In this document: positions 22,247-34,705 of the stretch, piece by piece
How the letters are laid out: every line of letters begins with the position of its first letter
Position numbering within the stretch: the stretch's first letter is position 1
Assembly: GCA_964036155.1 (NCBI GenBank)
Contig: OZ038422.1
Location: 50,739,201-50,803,200 of the forward strand
Length of the DNA: 64,000 nucleotides
Direction of reading: 5' to 3'
Source: Diploscapter coronatus
Lineage: Eukaryota > Nematoda > Chromadorea > Rhabditida > Rhabditidae
Notes under the pieces: model-generated
The model's database searches: none
What the model was told of the DNA's origin: nothing
The model's input: the letters and a program-made list of their open reading frames with translations, nothing else
Made by a program: the position numbers and the translations under genes

Positions 22247-22345
22247 TGACTAGAGAAACTTTTCAAGTGTCCGCCTCCGCGATTGGACTGATTTTCGCAC
22301 CAGAGGGGTATTTGATGGCGCTGATCACGATGCTTAAGTCCGTTT
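22247..22345. repeat. Partial copy of the 39.96-kb foldback family
   Basis: The stretch containing AAGTGTCCGCCTCCG, GTATTTGATGGC and CTGATCACGA matches, with substitutions, the arm of the inverted-repeat element at 39960-40344. No opposing arm was found nearby, so it appears to be a solo or truncated copy. Confidence 0.5.
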
Positions 22346-24949
22346 TTCTCCATAAGGCCGACTATGCGCAGAAAATGCGAAAACGAGGAAATTTGAGAAA
22401 TTTTGGAGTTCAAAATTGGTATTCCCTAATTCTCTCAATTTCGGATGCTATTTCCTCACGTCGTGAAGCAGATTTTCGTAATTTTGTTACGTTGCATGAT
22501 TGAATTATTGATTTTCTATATCATTTTGTAGTCGTTTAAGGAAATTTTCTTGTAATATTGTACCGCTTTGTGCTATGTTGCATTGTCTTCCAAAACCAAG
22601 GCATAAAATTCGCTATTAAATGTGAAACGTTTCTGCGTGATTTGAAAGGCTTAAATTGGGCGATAAGGAAAAGTGAACATTTTCTCGGACCGAATTTGCG
22701 TTGATATTGAGGCGTTCCAATTTTTGCAAATGCAGCATATTTTTCTAATCGTTTCCAACAAACACGATTTTTAGTGTCTTTTTCTAGCAATTTCAGCGAT
22801 ATTTTTTCGATGGAGAAAAAGGTTTCTTTACTCGATTTTTTGCGTGTCACGGCCGTTCCCAAAAAACCAACTCAATTCGGTGAAATCAACCGAGGTTTTA
22901 CATTCGGTTTCAAAAACGATAAACCAAGGTCGAGTTAAACTATATAAACAAGAAGACTTGATGAATTTTCGTTTTATTTTAATTCAAATTTTAATGACAT
23001 GGAATTTCATGAATCATTTCAGTAGGTTTAAATTCCTGGATCCTACTTCCAAATAAAAATACAAACATTTGCAAGAAAAAATATTTTGATTTCAAATTTC
23101 TGTACAAAATATTTGCCCCAATCATATCACGAACTTCCTTGTAACAGGTACGTTTCTGAACGCTTTATGAATCAATCAAAACACTGGGGAAAATCTTATC
23201 GCACATTTTTGATGTAACGAACCTAATAAACGTATTCTTTCTTATCAGAGTTACTTAACCCCTAGGAAAACCTTATACAAACTTTTACCTGGTACGATCT
23301 TCAAATTTCCACCTAGTACTTAAATATATCGTCGATAAGCCACTTGTTATATTAATCAAATCATTATGTAGAACTGTAGGAATGTTAGAGATAACTGAAA
23401 TAATCTATACTCCTATAGTTAAGCATAGACAATGGGTACCGTCTGGAATTGCGTGATAGATTTTCGATTGTTTATTTGTTTTCCCCGACCACGCCCCTTT
23501 TTAGCGACGGTCCGGAATTCTTGACCATTATTTTGTTGATGGTGGCTGCGGCGTGCATTCATAATAAAGCAGACCCTGTTACTATCCGGCTCTTTTATGT
23601 GATTGTAAAATATATCAACCCTTTTTCGTTCTTATTTTACTCGACTTGATTTATCATTTGACACTATTTTCTCGAAATTTTCTTCGTGTGTACATATTGT
23701 TCATCATTACTAACTTTCAGTTGCCCATCTTCCTGAGCCTATAATATCTAATGATATGAAGTCTATACTTCATGTGCTCTATAATTTTTTTCTTCTATGC
23801 TTCCCTAAACTCCCAACCAATTCCAATAACCCTTTTGAAAGGTTTATTGTTACTTGTCAGTTTTGTCCGTCATGTTACGAAGGCCATTTTGCTTTGTAGA
23901 TTTTCGAGGTCGCGCTTTTTTCGTCTATTTCTTTACTATGCGTTAGTGTTTTGCGCTACTAAATATTTGACATTTCGACTTTCGCCCGCTGCGTGTGCAA
24001 AAACTGGGTCAATCGCTATTTTTTCTCTATCTCTCGCTTTTTCTCCATCGACGAAAAAAGCGTTCCGTTCGGATGTTCGTTTTTCACCGAATTCAAAGTT
24101 TGTCGAGGAAATAACGTGCAAATATCATAGGCATTAGAGAACAATAAAAATAACGTTATTGGTTCTGAGAACGCATAAAATTGGAGAAGGAAAGAGTAAA
24201 AACCAATGTTTTAACTCAAAGAAAGAATGCATAAATCAAGAGAATTAGAGAAAACAGTTAGAAAGACGAATGTTTTGCTCTACAAATCCGGCCTAGATCG
24301 ACAGTTTGTTGTTGTTGCGAGCAACTTTCACGAGTTTGCAAGTCCCGGGTTATAATTTCATAGACAAAACTCTGCGTATTTACCTTCTCCTATGTATTCA
24401 AATATAGGTACTCCGTCATTCTGTGCTATCTTATCAGAAACATCTTACCTATTGATACTTTTACCTTTGAAATTGCAATATAAGCATTAATACTTTGATA
24501 TAACTTCATTAAGTGACTACAATATAAACTATATCATACTATTGATTATTACGCTGTAAATCCAGGGCTACAGTATCCTTATTCCAATAGAAAATCTTTA
24601 ATAGGCTTTCCACAGTAATAGTTCAAATATCTGATCGTCTGTGGTCTCTACTATTTTCTTCACTATCTCACCCTCTCCCTTCCCGTCAGCCAATCTCCGC
24701 TAAAAGTGCATTGCGAGGGGGCGGGGAAAGGGGAGAAAGAAAAGTGCAAATTGAAATGAGACTTGGATACGGTATGAAAATGGTACAAAAATACTATATT
24801 TCGAAAAATTCATATTTAAAATTATGTATTGAAATTTTTGCAATCTTCAAACTTTGATATGCTTCATAACAAGTTATACCTGAATGAAAACACTATGAAA
24901 TGATGATGCGTCAAAAAGCTGCGAGTTTAAAACTATCTAGACCTCTAAA
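22346..24949. other. Intergenic region
   Basis: Many short ORFs on both strands (up to 121 aa at 23772-24137), none with a domain, signal peptide or splice pattern I can defend. A locally more GC-rich purine/pyrimidine mix occurs near 23.9-24.1 kb. Confidence 0.4.
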
Positions 24950-25122
24950 TACTCTCTATTGTTCCCCAGATCGGTGTTGCCCAGCAACTCTGCGTCTATA
25001 ACCTGCGAGACGCACGCATTGGGACTAGGGAAAAGTAAGAGAAAGCAGAGTCACATGGTTAAGGCTCGCTGGTCAGACGCATAATGGCTAAGCAACACCA
25101 ATCTGCGGGACAATAGAGAGTA
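24950..25122. mobile_element. MITE with terminal inverted repeats and TA ends
   Basis: The left end TACTCTCTATTG at 24950-24961 is the exact reverse complement of the right end at 25111-25122. Similarity continues inward for about 45 nt (GGTGTTGC and GCGTCT in both arms). TA at both borders fits a Tc1/mariner-type target. There is no coding capacity. Size is 173 bp. Confidence 0.75.
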
Positions 25123-27532
25123 GTAAAAAATCAAATTTCTCATAAAATTTCGCATCTCAAAATAAAAACCTTGATAATCACTCGCACGAACTTACATTCT
25201 TTAGGTCTGAGAAATGTAAAATATTATTGCATTACCATATACCCCATTATTGTTTGCATATTTCTGCCATATATCATCACTGTCAATTGTTTTCGGCCAC
25301 TCAAGTATTTCTACTTTGTGAAACAATACTTAAGCTTGTTATATCCCAGCCTATATTCCTTGTCTATGCTTAACCGTAGGCCCTCTTCGGTCATCGATAT
25401 GCTGGAAACAATGGTCTTTTCTGCTATGCTGTAAGCAATAATCCGAAACGGGATTCCGCATCCACGCTCGATTGCGAAAATACAGTGTCGATGGGATTGT
25501 TTCGCGCTACAATGCTAACAAGTTTTGCCCCATGTAATAGATCCCTGTTTTCCAGACATATCATAATACACATTGTGTAATTTTCATATTTGCAAGTTTG
25601 TCATCACAGTCCAATCGTAGTGTCTTTACCTTCTAATTTCTTGCAGAAAAACTCTTCCAAAATGAAACCGAACCTTCAACTGTCCAAGAAAGTGAGCATG
25701 CCATCCACTAGACTATTCCCTTTATTTTGATCATAGACAGGACCAGATTCAAGCTCCCTCAAGCATGTTTCTCTAAATTGTGCAAAACAACGCAGTTCAT
25801 ATCCGGCTTTGTAATTGTTTGATTGTGCAATGTTCTTCCTTCTCAGTTTTACGCATTCCCTCATCAACCGTTCGCTGAAATTCATTTTATCGCTCTTTAT
25901 CGGTTGATTTTTACTGATTTCTATCGATTTTGTCAAATTATCGGTCACTCTGGGCCGCTTCCGCCCGATCAGACCATTTCATGTCCGGTATTTCGTTGTT
26001 TTCGGGTCTCGACACGAAAATTCGTCGGGAGTGTCTCCAATTCAGCAGTCAGTTATTGTCGAGAATGAAGTGTTTAGCCGTTCTCCCCTTCAATCTCTGC
26101 CTATTATCTTTTTCTCACAATTAAAATGGAGGAAGAATGGGGTTTCAATCGTATTCCGATTAATTTTCTCATTTCCTCTTCAATTCCTGTCGTCTTTTTC
26201 TCGGAGTTTTTCTTTTCTTCTCTTCAAGAAGCCTGACTATTTCTTAACTATTTGTTGTTTCGGGCGGCTATGCATTGTTCCGATATACAAAGTAGGTTAT
26301 ACAACAAGAACATACATTTTATTCTGCATGCCTTCTCTTCGCTCTCCTCTAATTGCATACTATTTCGCCGACTACTTTCATTTTTCCTGGCTTTCTCCGA
26401 TTCGCCTTTTTTCGCTAGTGTCCACCGTTCCCTTGTTTTCTCGATACAGTTCCTCAAGGCGATGAAACCATGCGGTGATTTTGAAAAAATCCGAGTTTGG
26501 TGTTGGAATAAGTTCCGTCCATTTTTGATAAATTCATTTTATCCACGAATCCTCACAGAGAGTAAATTGAAATTTCAAAAGTTTTTTTTCCTGAGCAACT
26601 TTCCTTTGAAACTTATCAAAATTTTCATTAAAAAGTCTAATTTTCGCCCCAAAATTTGCAAAATCAAGTAACTTTAGGATGAAACCTTTCATTGAAAGAG
26701 CTGAGAGTTGAATGATGTTTATTTGTACAGTTTTTGTACGAAGGGAAGACCGACCCGTTTTCAAATCCTTGCACACAAAATTTGTTTTTAGGTGCAAAGT
26801 AAATAAATAGGCCGAACGCTTGGGGCTCTTCGAAATATTCTCTGCATTTCTAACAGGGGGTAGTGGTTAAGGATAGGTAGACTCTGACCATTTAAAAATG
26901 TCTGTACTCTGATAAAATAGAGTGGACAGAAATAAAGATGTTTTCATATTGTTGCGATAAGCGGACTCAGTTTTTCCCTTTATAAATAGGGACCAATCGA
27001 AACTAATCGTATAGTTAAACTCCAAACTGCTTGTAAAAATTTAGCGGACTTCAGTTTTAATAATGATTTCAAATGTTTGGTTCTTTTTCGTTAATCATAC
27101 TGCGCCTTTCTGAAAATTTCATAAAACATTTGGGCAAACTTTTCTTGGAGGCGAACATTTTTGTATCAAGAAACGTTATTTCTGGCTCTTTTACAGTTCG
27201 AATTTCCTTAACCGTGTTCTCAAAATGCCACCATTTGACTCATATTGACTGGTAGAGTGTGCATATTAGTATGACATTTCTTGCTGCTAAATATCACACA
27301 TCCGAGGTTAGCCCTGGCGCGCAAAAAAACTGTACGAGAAAGAACGTTTTTTTCTCGACTTGTGAACTTTCATCACTCTTCTTCAATTCAAACCATTTTA
27401 TTCGTGTTCATTTCAAGCTTACTGTACATATTTCATTTTATTTCTGCAGGTTTTCATTATAATTCATGATTATTTGCTCGAAGTTCATATTTTGATAAGC
27501 TTTTGATCGGTCTTTTTCGCTTCAGAATCACC
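25123..27532. other. Upstream region of the double-DM gene
   Basis: No coding exon is supported. Pyrimidine-rich stretches at 26.0-26.5 kb produce ORFs up to 144 aa that look like shadows of low-complexity sequence. A TTCGCTTCAG acceptor ends at 27525, seven nt before the dmd-3-like start. Confidence 0.4.
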
Positions 27533-30500
27533 ATGGCGGACGTTATACAAAAACACTCTTCGTTCCGAAGTATCAAGCCTAATCAACCTCATAAAATGGT
27601 ATCTTTCTCCAATTTCCCAAAAAAATCGAAATTTACAAATTCAGTCGTCTAAACTCGCAATCTCCTCAGCCTTCTCTACCGTCGTTCCATCGTTCTTGAC
27701 TTCAGAAGCAGGAATCTTGAACGATGCTCCGTCAATGTACCACTCTTCACCTGCAATGCCGATGCGAACCGTTGTCCCGGCTTCTGAGTCCTCAATCGTC
27801 GTGCCAGAGCCGAAGAAGGTATACTATTGCCAGAGGTGCTTGAATCACGGAAGGGCAGAGCCAAGAAAGAACCATAAGGTTAGAATGTTAGAATTTCTGT
27901 AATTTTGGAAATTATGATAATATCATGGGATGTAGTAACGGAGTTAGATCTTCTTTTAAACAATGTAATCATTTTCTCTCAAAATGTAGCAAAGATAAAA
28001 TGGAACCTTAAAAGTTCACCTAAATTGAGGTTCAAAAATTTCAGTGCGAGTGTCCCTTCGCTCTGTGCAAGTGTGATCAATGTTCCCTGGTGGAGAAGCG
28101 TCGAATTCTCAACATGCAACTCCACGAGCTGGAAGAGAAGATGGAACTCTCGCCAGGCACAATTTTCATAAATTATTTTATTTAATCTTGAGTCATTCTT
28201 AACTCGGGGTTAAAACTCAGTTCCATCAATATCTGATCTATATTGATTTAAGTCTGATTTAGAATAATAACATTCCAGAAGACGCCCTTGGCGAAGACCC
28301 TGATGCATTGGCGCAATCCCCCAAACTGGACGAAGCTCTAGTGAAACTGGAAATTGATGACAGAGATCCGAAGGAGCCCAGGGAACCCAGAGAGCCAGCC
28401 CACAGGGAGCATAGAAGTCTGGCGCTGAGAATTAAGGGAGGTAAGAAAAGGTGTTTTTGAACTGAAATTTTACGTCATTCATAAGATCGACACGATATTT
28501 CAAAAGTTTCTGCATTCTTTATCAAATATTTTGGAACATAACATAAAAATCCAACTTTTGTATAAAACCCGCACAAAATGGTAAACCTTTGTCAAACTCA
28601 TGACTTACTCCAAAAATTTCCTCCAAATCTTGAAACTAATTTCTGCAAACCCTAAAAATTCTCCCAAAGTATATTTTTGTTTACCATTTTGCATCCTCCC
28701 CTCCCATTCGCTTCTTTAGCGAATGTTGCAAAGAAGTCCAACTGGCACGCATCAACATGTTTATCCCCCATTCGAATTGGAGAAAATGAAAATTCTCTCT
28801 CGTCCAATGTTATAATATATCCAATCTAAACCCTACTGGAATCTCAATCCATGTTTAGTTTTATCTCGAAGAGTTAAAAAAAAACTCTTTAATCTAATGT
28901 TGAAGAATAGCCCCAAAACCCGGCAGAAATAATTGTTTACCAATATGTTTATAAGTGACAGCCGTGTACATTTTTGAGTGATTTTGTGCAGTTGAAGCGA
29001 GGCCTGTTTTCCGGATTTTTTACTTTCAGTCCTTGAAAATCCACAAATCAAAACAACGTTCTTCGCAAAGCGTTGTATAGAACTCCTATTGAAAATGAAA
29101 TAGTGTGGGAAATTTAGAGAATTCGAACAATAGAAATAATTTTAATCAGGAAGAGTATCGTGTTCAGAAATCTTTAACCACAAACTTTATAGTATACCTG
29201 GGAGCCGCAAATGATTTTGCAAAACTCCTATTTCTATATAGTTTTAGACTCAAATTGATCGCTTGAGATTACGACTGAAACATTCGTAAAGAAAAAGTAA
29301 AATAAAAATAATTTTCTAATCGAAACATGCCACCAAACGTATTTACCGAAATGCATACGCTTTAATCCACAAAATCGTCATGAACACGCGAATTTCGTGC
29401 TGATTTTTAGTACGGAGCAATTTTATTGGATGGTTCATCGAATTAGACCATGCCTTTTTATGCCTAGCGATTTTAAAGGGTACTTGCCCCCCAATTTTGG
29501 GTTTTCAAATAACTACCCTTTGAAAACAATACGAAAAATGTAAGGAGCAGGCTTGTGGTCTTGAACTATACCTGAGAATTTAAAAAGTTTCTTGAAACTT
29601 CAATCTGACAGAAGTGTTAGATGCTACATGACTATTTCAAAATTTATCTAAGAGCTTAGATTTGATCTAAATTTATTCGTTTTGCTCGATTTTTGCATGC
29701 ATGTAAAACCATTCAGCTTTTAGTCTATGTTATCAAGATATTATATATGAAAAATAGGTAAAGAGCCGCGCTTTTTCCGCGAGATATTAGATATTTTATT
29801 TTAGCGTCTATGTGTTTTTATCGGTCGCTAACTTCGTTAATTGTTTTTCCGCTTTGCGCTAGCACTACAGCGTGTAAATATCATGCAATTATTATATAGT
29901 CTATATCTTAGAAGCCCTTACAATTTCTTTCTGTGAAAAATTGTAAATTAACTCTCGGAGTCACAGAAGATTGTTTTTTGTTATCGTTCATATATTCGAC
30001 ACAAATTATAAAGTGAAATTAATATATCTTTTCAAAGCGCGAATTATTTTCAATTTTCACTAAAACCGAACAAAAGAAATTGAAAAAGTCGCGCACGCTA
30101 AAGGCTGTTATCGAAAATATCCGCGTTTATTCAAAATATCAAACTATTTTCGAGATAAAAATTGCATATGACTCAAAAATCAGATTATAAAGTAAGAAAA
30201 ATGATGACGCTAATATTCCATGTATCAAAACTTTCGAAAGTACCTATAAAATGCATATGCCTTAAGAGTCCCCTTGGATTTCGCGAGAAAAATATTTTAA
30301 TCGATTAATTATGTGTTCTGCGATATGATATTAAACAAATTATTCGAAAAGATGACTAATATTTTCAGGAATGTTTTTCTTTTAATATCAAATTAGCAAC
30401 GTTTTCCATTGTTTCTGTGGCTCGAATTATCGGCGAAATTAAAATAAACATATCGGCTTCTCACCAGTCCGATAGCAACAATTTTCCCGAATAAAATGAG

Positions 30501-33500
30501 CATTTTTGATGATAATGAATCTAAACATTGGCGGTCATATTAAATTTCAGCCAAAAATTCGGCTAATTTGTCAAATACACCAGGAAAACTATACAGTTCG
30601 GAATAACGAAAATGAAAATGGTCTAAAATTTACATCATTTTATAGATTTTAAAAATATCGAATATCCACAACAAAATGCAAAATTATCGCATCATCTAGT
30701 GCTGTGCACTCATGAAATAACTAAAACATAAAATTTAGAAAATTTATTATATCTTGTAGGTTTCAAAAATCATTACAACCTTTCAAATCTTGTATTTAAG
30801 TAATCCTGAAGTTGAAGCTATGAAAAATAAAATTGTATAAAATTTCCTCCAATATCCATTTTCTCGATTGTTGATGTTTTGTCGGAATTTCGGTGAAATT
30901 TCATGGAATTTCGAATTTCACTCATCCGAATAATTTTTCTCGCTGCACAAATTTGTATAGCTGTTGGGTTCCGAATTACGGCACGCGTAAACATCGGACA
31001 ATTTTTCAAAGCGAAATACCACTAAACTCGCAATATCCAGAGATGAAAAGCCAAGAAATAGCGCTATTTTTCGAGAGAGAACAAAAGACGTTCGATCAAG
31101 CCTGCTAATGGCGGATTTCTTTGCCTCTCTCGATAATCTATGTTATTTTTCAAACCCTTAGGGGACTCGCAAAAACATTTTCGGTAAGTTGCAAAACATC
31201 CCTTTGTCTTTTCGCTAGCTCCACCCATTTTTTGACGCCGCAAATTGCAAAAACTCCTTTTCTTTTGTGCTCCTCCCGAAAAACTATGTGGCGCAGTTGC
31301 AAAATACTTTTTTATGCTTTTGCTATTGTATAGCTTAGCGTTCGGAAATAGTTTTGCGACAGAGAAAGCATCCGAACGCCTCAGGCGAGAAATAGTGACA
31401 GATCAGGGAGAATAGTTGGCTAAATTGAGAGAACCCAGAGAAAAACACGCAAATTGTGCAAGAAGGGGCGTGGCTAAAATGAGTCGAAAGATGTTAGGCA
31501 AAATTGGCGAAATAGTGGGATTTTCTCGTGCTAGACCGAGAGAGTTAGAGAAAACGCCGGAGCAAAAAATTGTTGTCCGAGTGTCGACAATATTCAAAAC
31601 ATTCTTGCGTCGAGGGGGACCCCGTTCATTCGCGACTAAATACTCCGCGCCAAACCCCGAGCGGAGATATTTCAAATCCCCTTAAAATTCTGGATTAATT
31701 TTAAATTACTCTAAATTATTTCATCTACCTCATTTTTACTACCTCATTAGGATTTTCTAGTTTCCCCCAACCTAAAACTATGAGTACTGTAGCCGGTCTG
31801 AATTTCTACAATCGAGGTCTGGGAAAACCGTTTGATCTCACGTTTTCCGCGATCAAGAGCGTTTTTGAGCCCGAAAATCCGTCCTATACAAGTAAGGGGA
31901 GGGTTGGAAATGAAATGTTTCTTTCCGGAGAAGTTCCCAATCGAAATTAACGTTGTATAAATTTTCAGAGCGAGTGCCGAATTGCCAGAAGTGTGGTCAG
32001 CACGGAAAGAAGTCCAGGCTAAAGGGTCACAAGCGCGTCTGCCCGTTCAAGGATTGCACCTGTGCGAAGGTAATAATTAAAAATGTTTTAAAATGGGTTA
32101 TGTGTCTTTCGGAACAAAGCGTAATTTAGGGTCGTTCATTTTTATTTTATGTTTCGATTATTTTGGAACCAAATGATTGTTAAAAATTGGGAGAAAAATC
32201 CATCTAACTTTCGTAATGTATCTTTCAAAAATATCTTATCTCTTGCAAAAGCTTTTCTCTAATGCTATCATAATTTACTCAGCATCCTTCATAATGTCCT
32301 GCAGTATCGTAGTCTCACTTATCCTGATATCATTTGTTTTTGACTTTCCTAATTTGCGTGCCCTTGAATTGCAAAATGTCATTTCCATTTTCTCCCATAT
32401 ATTTTCATGTTATTATGTGTTGCTTACTGTAGCTTAAGCGAAATAGTATCAAAAATGAGGGGTGCGAAAGATCGCGGAGAGAGACTTTTCTTTATTCGCT
32501 TAGGATGTTTGTGCAGTTTTTCCCGCCACTGCGCCTCTCCTTTCGGCTTACTATTTCCTCTTCCTCTCTCGAAAGTACATGCCCTCGGGCACTCTTTTCA
32601 CCCCCAAGCCACGCCCTCTAGTTGTACTCTTACCGTAGGACGTAAGAAAACATGAAGCCCTTGTGAAAAATACAAACTAAAGTCGTCGTCTGTGAAGATT
32701 GAAAATTATTATTTTTCATTTTCACATGTAAAATGCGTGAAAAATATTATCTTCTCGGATCAAAATTATATCGGCGTCATTTTCGCCATATCCTGTGTGG
32801 ATATGTCTGATTTTCTCCGAAATTCCATGCTATTTTGCCGCTTTAAGCCAAAGGTGGCACAAGTGAAAAACAATGCAAAAATTGAGAAAATAGGCGGGGG
32901 AATGGAGAGAATCAGAGAAATTCGCCTGGAGCAGGGCTTCTGCGCTCCGTTGCGAAAAGAGTGGAAAACGCGCTCGACGACGAAAAAACAACTTGGCGCT
33001 CAAATGTCGCGTGTTTTCAACGTCGCTGCTCAAGCGTCGAAGCCTGTCAACAACAAACGAAAATAATGAAAGTGGAACTTCGAAACTAAAAAATATCTTC
33101 AATGATAAAGCATATGCAGTCTAACTTCCATCATATACACAATTGTAAATCTCAAGAGCCGGAAAGGTTAATGAGCCCTTTGTCTGGCCTTCCTATTTGG
33201 GGTGGGTGTCTATGATATTTTTACCAGGGGAAGTTGATTGTTTCATATACCTTCTGGGTGGAAATAACATTCTCATTATTGTGATTATGTGGGTCTCTTG
33301 GGGATGCGTAGTAAAAATAGTCGTAAGAAGATGAAAGAAATTGAAAAAAAAAAATTCAAATTTCAGTGCCAAGTAGTAACGGAGCGACAGAAGCTGATGG
33401 CGGATCAGATCAAGATCCGACGACGTCAGAGGAAGGACGCTCTGATGAGCCTGACAAAGGAGCATATCGCATCGACATTGAACGCCGCAGCAGCTCTGTC

Positions 33501-34290
33501 TCATGGACAGTTTCCGTTTCCTAATTTGAACACTTTGCTTTGTAAGTTTGATTTTTCGAAATCGATTCAACAATAAGTGTCACGTTTTCACGTCATAGGA
33601 TGAAATTTTATTATTATTGGTTATCTGTGTCTTTTGAAGCAACAATATTCAAAACTTTCAGACAGCCAACTGAAGACGCCCGCCGCTACTGGTCCTCTCG
33701 CTCCGATGCCCATATCTCAAGCTTCAACCCTCCTGAATTCGCCTTCGTCCTCTGATTCTTCAAACTACTCTCCAACTATGTCACTTGGCTTCACTCCGCC
33801 TCCAGGTTCTTCAAATTCTCCCAAACACTCTCAATCCCAAATTCAGACATCCTAAAGCCGACGCCGATCTTGCCGACCCCGACATCGGGCGCTCCAACGT
33901 CTTGCTCTAACGAGACCACACCGATAGCCGGCGCTCCGATTTCTGCGATCCTCACTCCAGGTACCATATTCATAAGCATTTCAACTCGGCATTAAACTAA
34001 ACCCCAAGTTCAAATAATAATGATTTGTGGCTGCAGGAGCCTTCCCTGGCGCAGCTCCGCTGAGTCCCAACTCTACCGCGATGGTATTCGGCCCTGGGAT
34101 GCAGCTGTCCCCTCCTTTTGGTGCAGCCTCACCAATTGGTGCGCCTTTTCCGGGACTTCTTGCGAACGAAGCCCTCATTCAAGCGATCCTGACACAGTAC
34201 AAGCTGATAAACCCTTTGTCGACATCAGAGAACCTGAAGGACGAGCCAGTGAAGGAGGACACCCAAGACATCGATGTCTGCACGGTTTAG
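27533..34290 (+). CDS. dmd-3: Double DM-domain transcription factor (DMD-3-like)
   Basis: Ten exons in closed phase: 27533-27598, 27645-27878, 28045-28156, 28279-28440, 31793-31891, 31969-32069, 33367-33541, 33662-33805, 33847-33960, 34037-34290, giving 486 aa. The first DM domain has [23 protein letters not shown] and VEKRR. The second has [24 protein letters not shown] and then [20 protein letters not shown]. All zinc-binding Cys/His are present in both. The C-terminal half is Ser/Pro/Thr-rich, as in activation regions. Only mab-3 and dmd-3 among C. elegans DM genes have two such domains as I recall; the second domain here matches dmd-3 better than mab-3. These factors drive male-specific differentiation. 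Intron 28157-28278 uses a GC donor. The 41-nt intron 33806-33846 can be read through to a nearby stop. Introns of 3.35 and 1.3 kb may hold enhancers. Confidence 0.85.
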
Positions 34291-34654
34291 AAACTGCAGT
34301 TTTTCGCAGAAAAAAGCCGTGCGACACATCCTATAATACCCAGATTCGATATTATTCAGCACGTCGATTCATTCCATTCGTCAAGCCTTTCAAAAACTTG
34401 ACCTGAGAGCTTTTCTTCTTTACCGATTCACATTTATCGTCCATATACCCAAGTTCAATATTTTCATCATATCTTATCATTTTAAAAATATCCTAAACAG
34501 GAACGAATGTTTCTGCAACCAATTTTCATTTTCCGGTTTAGTTATCTTCGAAATCTTGAGACTTATGAGTTGGTTTGTTGTTTCCCTTTGTTCAATTAGT
34601 TATGACCCGGTACTACCTCTGAAATTCTTCGAATACGGTAATTTGTGGTTTAAA

Positions 34655-34705
34655 ATATGACATTTTATGTCGAGAGACGTTTTAGACTTGCATAAAATGT
34701 CATAT
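34655..34705 (+). repeat. Perfect 15-bp hairpin downstream of dmd-3
   Basis: ATATGACATTTTATG at 34655-34669 pairs perfectly with 34691-34705 across a 21-nt loop. It lies 365 nt past the stop codon, so it could be in the 3' UTR or be a transposon relic. Confidence 0.6.
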
